Shown piece after piece: positions 53,287-61,960 of a DNA stretch of 64,000 nt. Numbering within the stretch: position 1 is the stretch's first letter; each line of letters starts with the position of its first letter. The notes under the pieces were generated by a model. It saw only the letters and a list, made by a program, of their open reading frames with translations, did not search any database and was not told the origin of the DNA. The stretch spans positions 28,074 to 92,073 of the forward strand of contig CAKZRU010000090.1 in assembly GCA_937146725.1 (NCBI GenBank), read 5' to 3'. The position numbers and the translations under genes were made by a program. The stretch comes from an uncultured Myxococcales bacterium. GTDB lineage: Bacteria; Myxococcota_A; Bradymonadia; UBA7976; VGTA01.

Positions 53287-55431
53287 ATGAATTCATATCA
53301 CCCAATCTCAAGCGGACTGACCTCGGCAGCATTTTTAGGCTGTCTTATGATCGCTGGAGGCTTCTTTGTGACTGCAATCTTTATGAGATTTAAGCAAGTC
53401 AATATGGCCAAGAGAGACGAAGTACGTTGGAATAACATTCCCGCTCGTATTTCAAATGTCATCACCTATGTGCTATTGCAAAAACGCCTACCACGTAATG
53501 GTTATCTCTATAGTGGTATTCTACACATGTTCATTTTTGGAGCCTTTGTGGTTCTCAGTGTGGATACCATTAACTTTGTCACCGATGGCTTATTTAAGGT
53601 TTTAGCTGTTCAAGCCGGCTCGAATAGTGAGCACCTGTTCCACTTACCTTTTAGTGATACTTTTTATCAAGGCTTAGCTGACACCTTCCGTTTTTTATGT
53701 ATTGTTGGCTTAGGTATGGCTTTTGTAAATCGTACCGTAATTAAGCCCGAGCGCTTACCGCTCACTAAAGATGCGATGTACACCATTTTCTTCATCTTTA
53801 GTTTGATGTCTTGTGAGGTCGCACAAACAGCTTGCTATTATGCTTTACCAGAGAACCAAGCTGAGCTTGGCGGTAAGCCCTACATTTGGTTTAGCGGTTT
53901 CTTTGCAAGTTTGATTAAGGGCTCATCAACAGAAAGCTTAACCACCGGCTATCATGTTGCATGGTGGGGTCACTTGGTGACTTTACTATTTTTCTCTAAC
54001 TATGTGCCATGGAGTAAGCATAGTCACGTCTTTGCAGCTCCGCTCAATATTTTCTTTATGGGCCTTGAACCAAAAGGTGCTCTAAGAAAAATGAACTTAG
54101 AGTTTGACGAGGAAAATGAAGATGATATGCCCGAATATTTTGGGGCGCGAAATCTTGAGGATCTCAGCTGGAAGCAGTTATTCGACGGTCTGTCATGTAC
54201 AGAATGTGGTCGCTGTAACGATAATTGTCCGGCGAACTTAAGCGGTAAGCCTTTAAAGCCCATGAATGTGATTGTGGATATCAAGCACCATATGGAAGAT
54301 CGCTTTAAGGCACGAGGCCAAGAGCTTAATCTCGCCGAGGATCCTAAACTATGGTTAACCAGTGGTGATGAAAGCGTGCGTGAACACGTTGTCATTGACC
54401 CTGATGTTCTTTGGTCTTGCACCACTTGCCGAGCGTGTATGGAAGTCTGTCCGGTAGGGAATGAACATATCCCAGATATCATTGATATGCGCCGCTACAT
54501 GACCATGAGTGAAGGTGCGGCAGGACATGGTTCTAGCAAAGCTCTTAAGGCTATGGAACGCAAAAAGAACCCTTGGGGCGTAGCCAAGACCAAGCGACTT
54601 GAATGGACTGAAAACCTCAAAGATGAGGGCATTGAAGTACCGGTTTGGGATAAAAAAGCACCCTCTGACTATCTGTATTGGGTAGGCTGTGCCGGTGCAA
54701 CTGATCTACGTGCACAAAAAGTGACTCAATCGGTCGCTCGCTTGATGAAAAAAGCAAATGTTGACTTCTCGATTTTGGGTAAAAAAGAAGCCTGTACCGG
54801 TGACTCAGCGCGTCGTTTAGGTGATGAGTATCTGTTCCAAACTATGGCACAAGACAATGTAGATACCTTGAATAAGCAAGGGGTTAAGAAAATTGTGACG
54901 CACTGTCCTCACTGTTATAATACCCTTAAAAATGAATACACTCAGTTTGGTGGTGAATATGATGTCATTCACCATACAGAGTTATTATCTCGCTTGGTTA
55001 AAGATGGTCAGCTCAAACCTGAGGCATCCGGTGATCAAAAGCGCGTTGTTTACCATGATTCATGCTACCTAGGCCGTTACAATGACATCTATGATCCTCA
55101 GCGTGATATCTTAGGTTCTATGCCAGATGTTGAATTGGTTGAAGCTGACCGCAACCGTCAAAAAGGGCTGTGTTGTGGAGCCGGTGGTGGCCAAATGTGG
55201 ATGGAAATGGATGTCGGTGAGCGCGTAAACTATATTCGTACCGATGAGTTACTCGCCAAGAAGCCGGAAGTAATTGCGGTCGCTTGTAACTTCTGTATGA
55301 CTATGGTTGATGATGGTGTTAAGGGTCGCGATAAGGGCGATGAGGTACAAGTACTAGACTTAGCAGAGCTTCTCGACCAACGTACAGGGCAGATCACCAA
55401 TACTAAAGCTACCCAAGCGGCAGAGGCTTAG
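53287..55431 (+). CDS. EtfD-like membrane Fe-S oxidoreductase
   Basis: This 714-residue protein has an N-terminal NarI-like membrane domain of several helices with His residues for haem (about 10-240). A ferredoxin-like domain follows with two C-x2-C-x2-C-x3-C-P clusters near 303 and 377, then CCG domains (D-S-C-Y-L-G-R-Y, C-C-G-A-G-G-G, C-N-F-C) near 591, 629 and 668. This is the layout of EtfD (Rv0338c-type), which passes electrons from electron-transfer flavoprotein of beta-oxidation to menaquinone. The ATG at 53287 has AAGGGAG 6 nt upstream, unlike the longer frame from 53161. truD starts 8 nt after the stop codon. Confidence 0.85.
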   Translation: MNSYHPISSGLTSAAFLGCLMIAGGFFVTAIFMRFKQVNMAKRDEVRWNNIPARISNVITYVLLQKRLPRNGYLYSGILHMFIFGAFVVLSVDTINFVTDGLFKVLAVQAGSNSEHLFHLPFSDTFYQGLADTFRFLCIVGLGMAFVNRTVIKPERLPLTKDAMYTIFFIFSLMSCEVAQTACYYALPENQAELGGKPYIWFSGFFASLIKGSSTESLTTGYHVAWWGHLVTLLFFSNYVPWSKHSHVFAAPLNIFFMGLEPKGALRKMNLEFDEENEDDMPEYFGARNLEDLSWKQLFDGLSCTECGRCNDNCPANLSGKPLKPMNVIVDIKHHMEDRFKARGQELNLAEDPKLWLTSGDESVREHVVIDPDVLWSCTTCRACMEVCPVGNEHIPDIIDMRRYMTMSEGAAGHGSSKALKAMERKKNPWGVAKTKRLEWTENLKDEGIEVPVWDKKAPSDYLYWVGCAGATDLRAQKVTQSVARLMKKANVDFSILGKKEACTGDSARRLGDEYLFQTMAQDNVDTLNKQGVKKIVTHCPHCYNTLKNEYTQFGGEYDVIHHTELLSRLVKDGQLKPEASGDQKRVVYHDSCYLGRYNDIYDPQRDILGSMPDVELVEADRNRQKGLCCGAGGGQMWMEMDVGERVNYIRTDELLAKKPEVIAVACNFCMTMVDDGVKGRDKGDEVQVLDLAELLDQRTGQITNTKATQAAEA

Positions 55432-55439
55432 GAGAATTA

Positions 55440-56639
55440 ATGCAAGGGCTACTCACAGAAGCGCATCCTAGCGCCCGCCCTTACTTACCCGGTTCAGAAT
55501 TATGCCCTCGTCTTTTTGATCAATCTTACCAAACACAAGGTGTGGGCGGTAAGGTATCGATTAAAGCTGAAGATTTTATGGTCCATGAAATCCCCAAATA
55601 CTTGCCAAGTCAAGAGGGGGAGCACTGCATGGTACATATCATAAAGTCTGAGCGTAATACTGAGGAAGCTGTTAAAGCAATCGCTGAGGCGACCGGCGTT
55701 TTAAGTAAAGATATTGCTTATGCAGGACGAAAAGATAAGCATGCGTTGACCACGCAATGGTTAAGTGTGCCCTGTTCAGTAGATCAGGTGAAGTCCAATG
55801 ATGATCAAGTTCGGATCCTTTCGGCTTATCCGCATAAACAAAAAATGAGACTAGGGCATAACTTAGGAAATCTATTCAGTATTTTGATAAGTGATATCAA
55901 TCCTAATTGTCTCTTGGATAAGGAGATTGAACGGATAAAGCAAGGACTCCCCAACTATTTTGCTGAACAGCGTTTTGGGAATGCATGGTATGAAAAAAGA
56001 CCGGAAGAGGGCTATCAGCCTCCGCAAGCCGAAGACGGTACTATTTTACAAGATCCCAATAATCGTGCCCGAGATAATGTTGATCGAGCGTTTATGTTTT
56101 TGGAACGCTTTGCTGAGTCCAAGCGCCGCCCAAATACCAAGCAAAAAAGAGATGTTAAGCTCGCTTTATCCGCCTTGCAAAGCTCCTTGTTTAATCTTTG
56201 GATTGGTGAACGCATTCAAGATCAGCTGATTAATCGAGTTATTGAGGGAGATGTTTGTCGTAAAGTAGAAGGGGGGACTTTCTACTCCACTGATCCTGAT
56301 ATAGATACTCAACGCTTACAAAATGGCGAGATTATGGTGTTAGGTCCCATGCTTGGCCCTAAGTTATTTCCAGCCCAAGGTCTAGCAAAAGCTCGAGAGG
56401 AAGCACTGTATAACAAATGGGGAATCACGGATCAAATGCGCACTGGATTGGGTAAGTTTTGGCGTGGAGATCGCCGACCACTATTACTCAAACCACAAGC
56501 CCTTCATCATTGTATTGAGCGGACTTCGGCTGGGCAAACTAACCTTAGAGTCAGCTTTGTTTTACCCTCAGGGAGCTTTGCAACCGCAATTCTTGCTGCT
56601 TTAATCGATCCTAAAATGGAGCGTTTTGAAAGAATATAG
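55440..56639 (+). CDS. truD: tRNA pseudouridine(13) synthase
   Basis: TruD converts U13 of tRNA-Glu to pseudouridine. The catalytic string G-R-K-D-K-H-A-L-T-T-Q lies near residues 95-105 with the nucleophile Asp. N-x-F-x-x-Q-R-F-G (N-Y-F-A-E-Q-R-F-G) near 178 and the TRUD insertion region also match. At 399 residues it is longer than the 349-residue E. coli form. AGGAG overlaps the stop of the EtfD-like gene and ends 6 nt before the ATG, so the two are cotranscribed. The stop codon lies within a 16-bp tandem repeat. Confidence 0.93.
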   Translation: MQGLLTEAHPSARPYLPGSELCPRLFDQSYQTQGVGGKVSIKAEDFMVHEIPKYLPSQEGEHCMVHIIKSERNTEEAVKAIAEATGVLSKDIAYAGRKDKHALTTQWLSVPCSVDQVKSNDDQVRILSAYPHKQKMRLGHNLGNLFSILISDINPNCLLDKEIERIKQGLPNYFAEQRFGNAWYEKRPEEGYQPPQAEDGTILQDPNNRARDNVDRAFMFLERFAESKRRPNTKQKRDVKLALSALQSSLFNLWIGERIQDQLINRVIEGDVCRKVEGGTFYSTDPDIDTQRLQNGEIMVLGPMLGPKLFPAQGLAKAREEALYNKWGITDQMRTGLGKFWRGDRRPLLLKPQALHHCIERTSAGQTNLRVSFVLPSGSFATAILAALIDPKMERFERI

Positions 56640-56680
56640 GCTTGGTTCTGGTAAGGCTTGGTTCTGGTAAGGCTTGGTCT
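56638..56680 (+). repeat. 16-bp tandem repeat, 2.7 copies, between truD and aat
   Basis: AGGCTTGGTTCTGGTA occurs twice exactly and then as AGGCTTGGTCT. It starts in the truD stop codon and ends at the base before the aat stop, so it makes up the whole convergent gap. Confidence 0.95.
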
Positions 56681-57370
56681 TTATCTAGGATTAGGCTGAA
56701 CTAAAGCCCGGGGTTTAATCTTAATATACTCTCGTAAGAGTTGATAAAAAGACTCACGAGATATACGGATAGCCCCAAATCGTTCTAAGTGAGGCGTGTA
56801 ATCTTGGCAATCAATTACTTGGTAGCCGGCATCGACTAAAGCCTGTACTAAAGTCACAAAAGCGACTTTAGAAGCATCAGCTTGATGGCTAAACATCGAC
56901 TCTCCAAAAAAGACCCCTCCTAAAGTCACCCCATATAGACCTCCTACTAATTCATCATTTAGCCAAGCCTCAGCACTCACTGCAAAGCCATTATGATGTA
57001 ATTCACAAAGGCTATTGATGAGGTTTGGATTAAGCCAAGTTCCATCTTGGCCTGCTCGTGGTGTAGATGCACAATTCTCCAAGACTTTTTTAAAACAATG
57101 ATTAAAGCTCACTTGATATGTTTGGCGATTAAGTGCGCGCCTTAAGCTTCGATTTATATTAAGTTGATCGGGAAAAAGAACAAAGCGAGGATTAGGAGAC
57201 TGCCATAAAATGGGAGTTTCATCTTCATTATACCAAGGGAAAATCCCAAGCGAATAAGCAAGAAGCAAGCGTTGAGGATCTAAATCTCCATCGATGGCAA
57301 TGATATTTTCGTCTAGCTCTGCAGATAAAATGGATGGAAAGGCATTAAATCTCTGGTCAAGTCGAATCAT
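56681..57370 (-). CDS. aat: Leucyl/phenylalanyl-tRNA--protein transferase
   Basis: Aat transfers Leu or Phe from tRNA to N-terminal Arg or Lys, marking proteins for ClpAP through the N-end rule. The 229-residue chain has Y-S-L-G-I-F-P-W-Y, I-L-W-Q-S-P-N-P-R, C-A-S-T-P-R, T-W-L-N-P, L-V-G-G-L-Y-G-V, F-F-G-E-S-M-F and I-D-C-Q-D in the canonical order. The A-H-S-V-E-W segment reads A-V-S-A-E-A-W here, a small deviation. AAAGG lies 9 nt before the ATG. clpS/clpA are not in the window. Confidence 0.95.
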   Translation of the reverse strand: MIRLDQRFNAFPSILSAELDENIIAIDGDLDPQRLLLAYSLGIFPWYNEDETPILWQSPNPRFVLFPDQLNINRSLRRALNRQTYQVSFNHCFKKVLENCASTPRAGQDGTWLNPNLINSLCELHHNGFAVSAEAWLNDELVGGLYGVTLGGVFFGESMFSHQADASKVAFVTLVQALVDAGYQVIDCQDYTPHLERFGAIRISRESFYQLLREYIKIKPRALVQPNPR

Positions 57371-57593
57371 GATAATAACCTTTTCGTAAATGTAATTGTG
57401 AGATCAAGCTAAGTTTTTAGCAAAGTAGTGATCAAATAATCGAGCCATCAATGTGTATTACATAAACCATAAATACTACGGTTTTGAAAGTGAGTGTAAG
57501 TATGTTAGCAAGAGGCTTAATGAGGCTAAATGAAGTTTTTTATCTTCATTAGAATGCTCAACTTATTGATAGAGCCAACTGCAAGGAGACCAA

Positions 57594-58415
57594 ATGTTTG
57601 AATCACTCATCAGTAGCTTGCAGCAGTTAGTTCAGCAGTTCTCACAGCAATTTTCTCAACCACTTTCCCTATCAATGGTAGTCTTGCTTCTTATTGTGGG
57701 CGTACTTTTTGGTCTGATTAATACGATAGCCGGTGGTGGATCTGTACTCACTTTACCAGCTCTCATGCTGATCGGCCTAGAGCCACATGCGGCCAATGCG
57801 ACCAATCGAGTCGGGGGGGCGATTCAGACCCTAAGTGCTGCTTTTGGCTTTTGGAAAAGAGGTGCTTTTAAAGGGCAAAGCTTAGGGTTTTTAATTTTCT
57901 ATGCCCTACTTGGTGGAATCTTGGGGCCATGGCTATCCTTACAACTTAGTCAAAAAAGTATGGGATGGGTGATTCAAGGGTGCTTAATCTTAATTGCTTT
58001 ATTCACTCTTTTTGCACCCAAAAGCTTATTTGAAGATCCACCTCCTCCTAAACGCTCTCTTTTTGCTCAGCATCTTGGGGCCTTTCTTGTCTCATTGTAT
58101 GGTGGCTTTTTGCAGGCAGGGATTGGTTTAGTGTCATTGTACTATCTGCGTTTTGTTTGTGGTTATGATTTAGTCAAAGGTACGGCGGTCAAAGCTGTAT
58201 ATCTCTGTGCACTCACTTTACCGACTTTAATTGTTTTTATGTGGTATGGACAAGTGCGTTGGGGAGCCGGCATTCTGCTTGCTATTGGGGGCTTATTGGG
58301 GGCAGCTATTGGCGTAAGACTATCTTTATCTTCAAGTGGGCAACAAGTCATTCGCAAAGCTCTGCCCATCACCGCCATCATGATGATTATTGGCCTGATT
58401 TTACGCTCGGTTTAA
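57594..58415 (+). CDS. TSUP (TauE/SafE) family membrane transporter
   Basis: This 273-residue inner-membrane protein has about seven or eight transmembrane segments. The first helix carries G-L-I-N-T-I-A-G-G-G-S-V-L-T-L-P, the signature of the sulfite/anion exporter family (PF01925). A-N-A-T-N-R-V and a second G-G-F-L-Q-A-G repeat follow. AAGGAG lies 6 nt before the ATG. Family members move sulfite, sulfonates, acetate or similar organic anions; the substrate is not predictable. Confidence 0.9.
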   Translation: MFESLISSLQQLVQQFSQQFSQPLSLSMVVLLLIVGVLFGLINTIAGGGSVLTLPALMLIGLEPHAANATNRVGGAIQTLSAAFGFWKRGAFKGQSLGFLIFYALLGGILGPWLSLQLSQKSMGWVIQGCLILIALFTLFAPKSLFEDPPPPKRSLFAQHLGAFLVSLYGGFLQAGIGLVSLYYLRFVCGYDLVKGTAVKAVYLCALTLPTLIVFMWYGQVRWGAGILLAIGGLLGAAIGVRLSLSSSGQQVIRKALPITAIMMIIGLILRSV

Positions 58416-58566
58416 GCTTCAACCAAAAATTATAGAGGTAAAACAAAGAAAAGTCTTTGTGATCCTTGATATTTATCGTTTAATCTTTGTGGACTTTATG
58501 TATAAAAAGTCACTTTTTACCTATTCTTCAGTGCTTATCACTTTTAATATCATAGGACAAAACTTA

Positions 58567-60369
58567 ATGAGTACAATCACAAGCATTTTTAAGGATACTG
58601 TCGCACGACATGGTGCCCAAACGGCAGCTCAACTCAAAAAAGGTGGAGCATGGGTTGATGTTACTTGGTCAGAGATTGATCAAGTGGCCAAGTCGGTAGC
58701 GGGTGGACTTGTATCAAAGGGCTTAGAGCCACAATCTAGGGTAGCAATTTTTGCCAACACTCGTTTGGAATGGATTACCTCTGATTTGGGTATTTTAATG
58801 GCCGGATGTACCACAGTACCGATTTATCAAAGTAGTATTGCTGATGATGTTCAGTATATTATTAATGATGCTGAAATTAAGTTTGTTTTTGCTGAAGAAG
58901 AAGCACAAATCAAAAGACTGATTGAAATTAAAGAGCAGATTCCACATGTGACAGGTGTGGTTTGCTTTGCCGAGGCCTCAGCAGAAAGCAAGGAAGCTTT
59001 AGGTGATTGGTTGATTCCCTTTGCAGAGTTTGAAGCAATGGGTGAAGCTTATTATCAAGAGAACCAAGAGGTTGTTGATGCTCGTTCTCAAGGCGTTGAG
59101 CCAAATGACCTTTTGACTTTAGTTTACACTTCGGGAACAACAGGTCGTCCCAAGGGTGTGATGATCAGCCATGATAATATGGTTTATGAAGCTGAAGCAG
59201 TCGCCAATACCAACATTATTAAGCCAGAAGATGTACAATTACTCTTCTTACCTTTGGCACACATTTTCGCCAAGGTTCTTGAAGCGACTTGGTTTAAGCT
59301 CGGCCATGTGATGGCCTTTGCAGAATCAATTCCCAAGGTTGTTGATAATATGGGTGAGGTGCGTCCTACCTTTATGGCTTCAGTACCTCGTATTTTTGAA
59401 AAAGTTTATGCGGTTGTGAAAAGTGTTGCAGAAACCAAACCTGGCCTTGCAGGCAAGATCGCTCGTTGGGGATTAAAGCAAGAAGAAAAAGCGACAACCG
59501 CTGAACTCAAGGGTAATCAACCCGGCGGATTAGGTTGGAGCCTTGCTCAAAAAATCTTTATTCCTAAACTAGCTACAGGTTTGCAAGCTAAGTTTGGGGG
59601 ACGCTTGCGCTTCTTTATCTCAGGAGGTGCGCCTTTACCACCAGATATCGCATATTTTTACAAGCATGCAGGTATTACGATTCTTGAGGGGTATGGCCTG
59701 ACTGAGACTTCAGCAGCTACGACTGTAAATCGGCCAGATCAAATTAAACTCGGTACAGTTGGTCCAGTATTAGAGGGCACCGAAGTGATGATTGCCGAGG
59801 ATGGTGAAATCATGATTCGAGGTCGCGGTGTTTTCCAAGGGTATTGGAATAAGCCAGAAGCCACCAAAGAAGCAATTGAGCCGGATGGTTGGTTCCACAG
59901 TGGTGACCTTGGTGCTTTTGATGGACCATTCCTCAAGATCACAGGCCGAAAAAAAGATATTATCGTTACTGCGGGTGGTAAAAATGTTGCGCCACAAAAT
60001 ATTGAAAGCAAGCTCAAGAGTTCTTGTCCAATTATGAGCCAAGTGGTCATTCACGGTGATAAGCGTAAGTTCTTATCGGCCATTGTGACCTTGGAACAAG
60101 ATGCGCTTATGGGTTGGGCGGCAACCAAGGGCATCACCGGTCAAAGTTTTGCAGAATTGACTCAGCACCCTGCTGTAAAGCAAGTGATTGATGATACATT
60201 CAAAACTGTAAACAGTACCTTAGCTCGTTATGAAACCATCAAAAAATGGCATATTCTTGATACTGATTTCTCTGTTGAGAGTGGTGAATTAACCCCATCA
60301 CTTAAAGTGAAACGTAATGTTGTGGGAGCAAATTACAAAGATATCTATGATGCGTTTTATAACGACTGA
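58567..60369 (+). CDS. Long-chain fatty-acid--CoA ligase (AMP-binding)
   Basis: This 600-residue ANL-superfamily enzyme forms acyl-CoA from fatty acid, ATP and CoA. The P-loop-like Y-T-S-G-T-T-G-R-P-K-G is near residue 187. G-Y-G-L-T-E-T-S-A and the hinge motif G-W-F-H-S-G-D-L-G then I-T-G-R-K-K-D-I-I-V-T-A-G-G-K-N-V follow. It resembles FadD15-type enzymes. The ATG at 58567 follows AGGAC by about 9 nt; the longer frame from 58459 is not supported. It probably feeds beta-oxidation together with the EtfD-like protein, or lipid synthesis. Confidence 0.92.
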   Translation: MSTITSIFKDTVARHGAQTAAQLKKGGAWVDVTWSEIDQVAKSVAGGLVSKGLEPQSRVAIFANTRLEWITSDLGILMAGCTTVPIYQSSIADDVQYIINDAEIKFVFAEEEAQIKRLIEIKEQIPHVTGVVCFAEASAESKEALGDWLIPFAEFEAMGEAYYQENQEVVDARSQGVEPNDLLTLVYTSGTTGRPKGVMISHDNMVYEAEAVANTNIIKPEDVQLLFLPLAHIFAKVLEATWFKLGHVMAFAESIPKVVDNMGEVRPTFMASVPRIFEKVYAVVKSVAETKPGLAGKIARWGLKQEEKATTAELKGNQPGGLGWSLAQKIFIPKLATGLQAKFGGRLRFFISGGAPLPPDIAYFYKHAGITILEGYGLTETSAATTVNRPDQIKLGTVGPVLEGTEVMIAEDGEIMIRGRGVFQGYWNKPEATKEAIEPDGWFHSGDLGAFDGPFLKITGRKKDIIVTAGGKNVAPQNIESKLKSSCPIMSQVVIHGDKRKFLSAIVTLEQDALMGWAATKGITGQSFAELTQHPAVKQVIDDTFKTVNSTLARYETIKKWHILDTDFSVESGELTPSLKVKRNVVGANYKDIYDAFYND

Positions 60370-60379
60370 AATTACTGAT

Positions 60380-60393
60380 TGTAAACATTTACA
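60380..60393. repeat. Short inverted repeat TGTAAA-N2-TTTACA
   Basis: A 6-bp inverted repeat with a 2-nt spacer lies 63 bp upstream of the lipoprotein gene at 60457. Its shape is that of a dimeric repressor site, but no partner site was found, so it may be chance. Confidence 0.3.
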
Positions 60394-60456
60394 AAGTCTT
60401 TGAAACATCTTGCTGCTTCCTCATCTCTCTAAATAAGAGGGAAAGGGCAAGCAAAG

Positions 60457-61632
60457 ATGTCACACAGAGCAGTTTTAAAAGAAAATCAAAAAGAGTTATC
60501 AAAGCATCGAACGTTCTGCGGAAATATTATGCTGAACATTATGCTTACTCTGTTTTTGTCGTCACTATTGCTTGCTTGTCAAACAGCAAGCCCGCAGGAA
60601 CAGCGCGCTCAAGATTATCTTGATCAAATTAAAGAACTTAAAATACGACTTCAGAAGCAAATCATCAAAACGAAGTTATCTACCAGTCGGCAAGTGACAG
60701 GTGTTCAATCAGAAAACTCTCCTCGGGAAGGCTTTGCTGAATTAAAAAAGCTTGAGAACTTAAGATTACCAAGTACGCGCTTTAGACGCATTCAACTTAA
60801 CCCAAGTCCTCAGCTTGATTTTAGACAATTTATGAGCTTGTCAAATTGTTCCCTAAGCCGTCATATCGCCTTTAGAAATAGCCCAATGGGGCGTATGATG
60901 CTCCCCTCCCAAGAGTTAGCATATAATCATCGGTTTTTGAAGGCTGCCAAAGAATGTGATGATGCCCTAGAGCCTAGATTAAAAGAGAAACTAGAAAAGG
61001 TCGTGAATCACAAGCAAGATCAGTGGTCTAGCTTAAAGTGGAATGCTGTTTGGGGTGGTACAACAATCGCTAAGTTTTTTTCACAAGCGGGACCTAGAGG
61101 ATATAAAATAAAGCCTCTAGATAGCCAACTTGAATCGATCTTTGCATGGCTTGCTGATATACACCCTAGCTATAAGGGAGACTTATCGGCTGAACTAGAG
61201 CATAAGCTTAAGCAAATCTCTAGTTATGTAGGTGGGCAGATCCTATCAAATGCATATCATTACTGGCTTTTACTCAAACAAAGCCGGGGTGATCTGATTA
61301 TGATTAAAGATCTTAGTCATATACTCAATCAAGATGAAACAGCGAATAAAAATCGGGTTCGTTTATGCGAAAAGCTTGGTCAAAGTATGGCATTATTTAT
61401 TCAAGAGCAGAATAAAATCAGTAGGGCTTATCAACAGCTTGAGGCGTTACAAAACTCATTTGCAGGGTTGGTTACCCTTGAGCAAGTCTATCCAACTATT
61501 GAGTTACAAGAGTTTATTGAGCAATGGCTTAGCTTAGACCACCCCAACTCCATTCGAAAAGAGCTCAAACAGCTGATTAAAGAACAGGTTGGTCTTTGGC
61601 TTTACACTAAAAAAAACTTAGCCTGTGATTGA
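60457..61632 (+). CDS. Hypothetical lipoprotein with helical body
   Basis: This 391-residue protein has a lipobox L-L-L-A-C at Cys41. Residues about 48-75 are a likely coiled coil (Y-L-D-Q-I-K-E-L-K-I-R-L-Q-K). The rest is mainly helical with few cysteines. A purine-rich GGGAAAGGG lies upstream; ATG 60529 is an alternative start with a shorter N-region. No family is recognised. Confidence 0.7.
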   Translation: MSHRAVLKENQKELSKHRTFCGNIMLNIMLTLFLSSLLLACQTASPQEQRAQDYLDQIKELKIRLQKQIIKTKLSTSRQVTGVQSENSPREGFAELKKLENLRLPSTRFRRIQLNPSPQLDFRQFMSLSNCSLSRHIAFRNSPMGRMMLPSQELAYNHRFLKAAKECDDALEPRLKEKLEKVVNHKQDQWSSLKWNAVWGGTTIAKFFSQAGPRGYKIKPLDSQLESIFAWLADIHPSYKGDLSAELEHKLKQISSYVGGQILSNAYHYWLLLKQSRGDLIMIKDLSHILNQDETANKNRVRLCEKLGQSMALFIQEQNKISRAYQQLEALQNSFAGLVTLEQVYPTIELQEFIEQWLSLDHPNSIRKELKQLIKEQVGLWLYTKKNLACD

Positions 61633-61654
61633 ATCAAATTAGATATAATCGTGC

Positions 61655-61915
61655 TCACTGATGTTCATCATCTTGATCGAGTTTAAGTTGCTTAACCTCC
61701 GCTTTGCTCAGCAAATTAAAAGTTTCACTTTCGCCATCAAAAGCAATAAAGGCTTCTTTATTTTTGAGTACCCTTTTTAAGTTATCTCGTTTTTCTTCAA
61801 TGCTGAGCTCAACATCTCCATAGTCAGTACCTTCTCGACTAATAAATGAGTCCAATAATTGATTTAAGAACTGGGCAGGTACTTGCTCTATGGGCACTAA
61901 GGTAATGACACTCAT
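61655..61915 (-). CDS. YheU-family (UPF0270) protein
   Basis: This 86-residue protein matches YheU over nearly its full length: a hydrophobic V-P-I-E-Q-V start, L-L-D-S-F-I-S-R-E-G-T-D-Y-G and a following E-E-K-R-D-N-L-K-R-V-L, then A-F-I-A-F-D-G-E-S-E-T-F-N-L-L. The R-E-G-T-D-Y-G motif is the family hallmark. The role of YheU is unknown. The Shine-Dalgarno sequence is weak. The gene sits 45 nt after the start of the next leftward transcript and may be cotranscribed with the lipoprotein gene at 61961-63370. Confidence 0.88.
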   Translation of the reverse strand: MSVITLVPIEQVPAQFLNQLLDSFISREGTDYGDVELSIEEKRDNLKRVLKNKEAFIAFDGESETFNLLSKAEVKQLKLDQDDEHQ

Positions 61916-61960
61916 TCGTAATATTCTTTCTGAGTACTCAGGTAATGCCTAGAAAACTGC

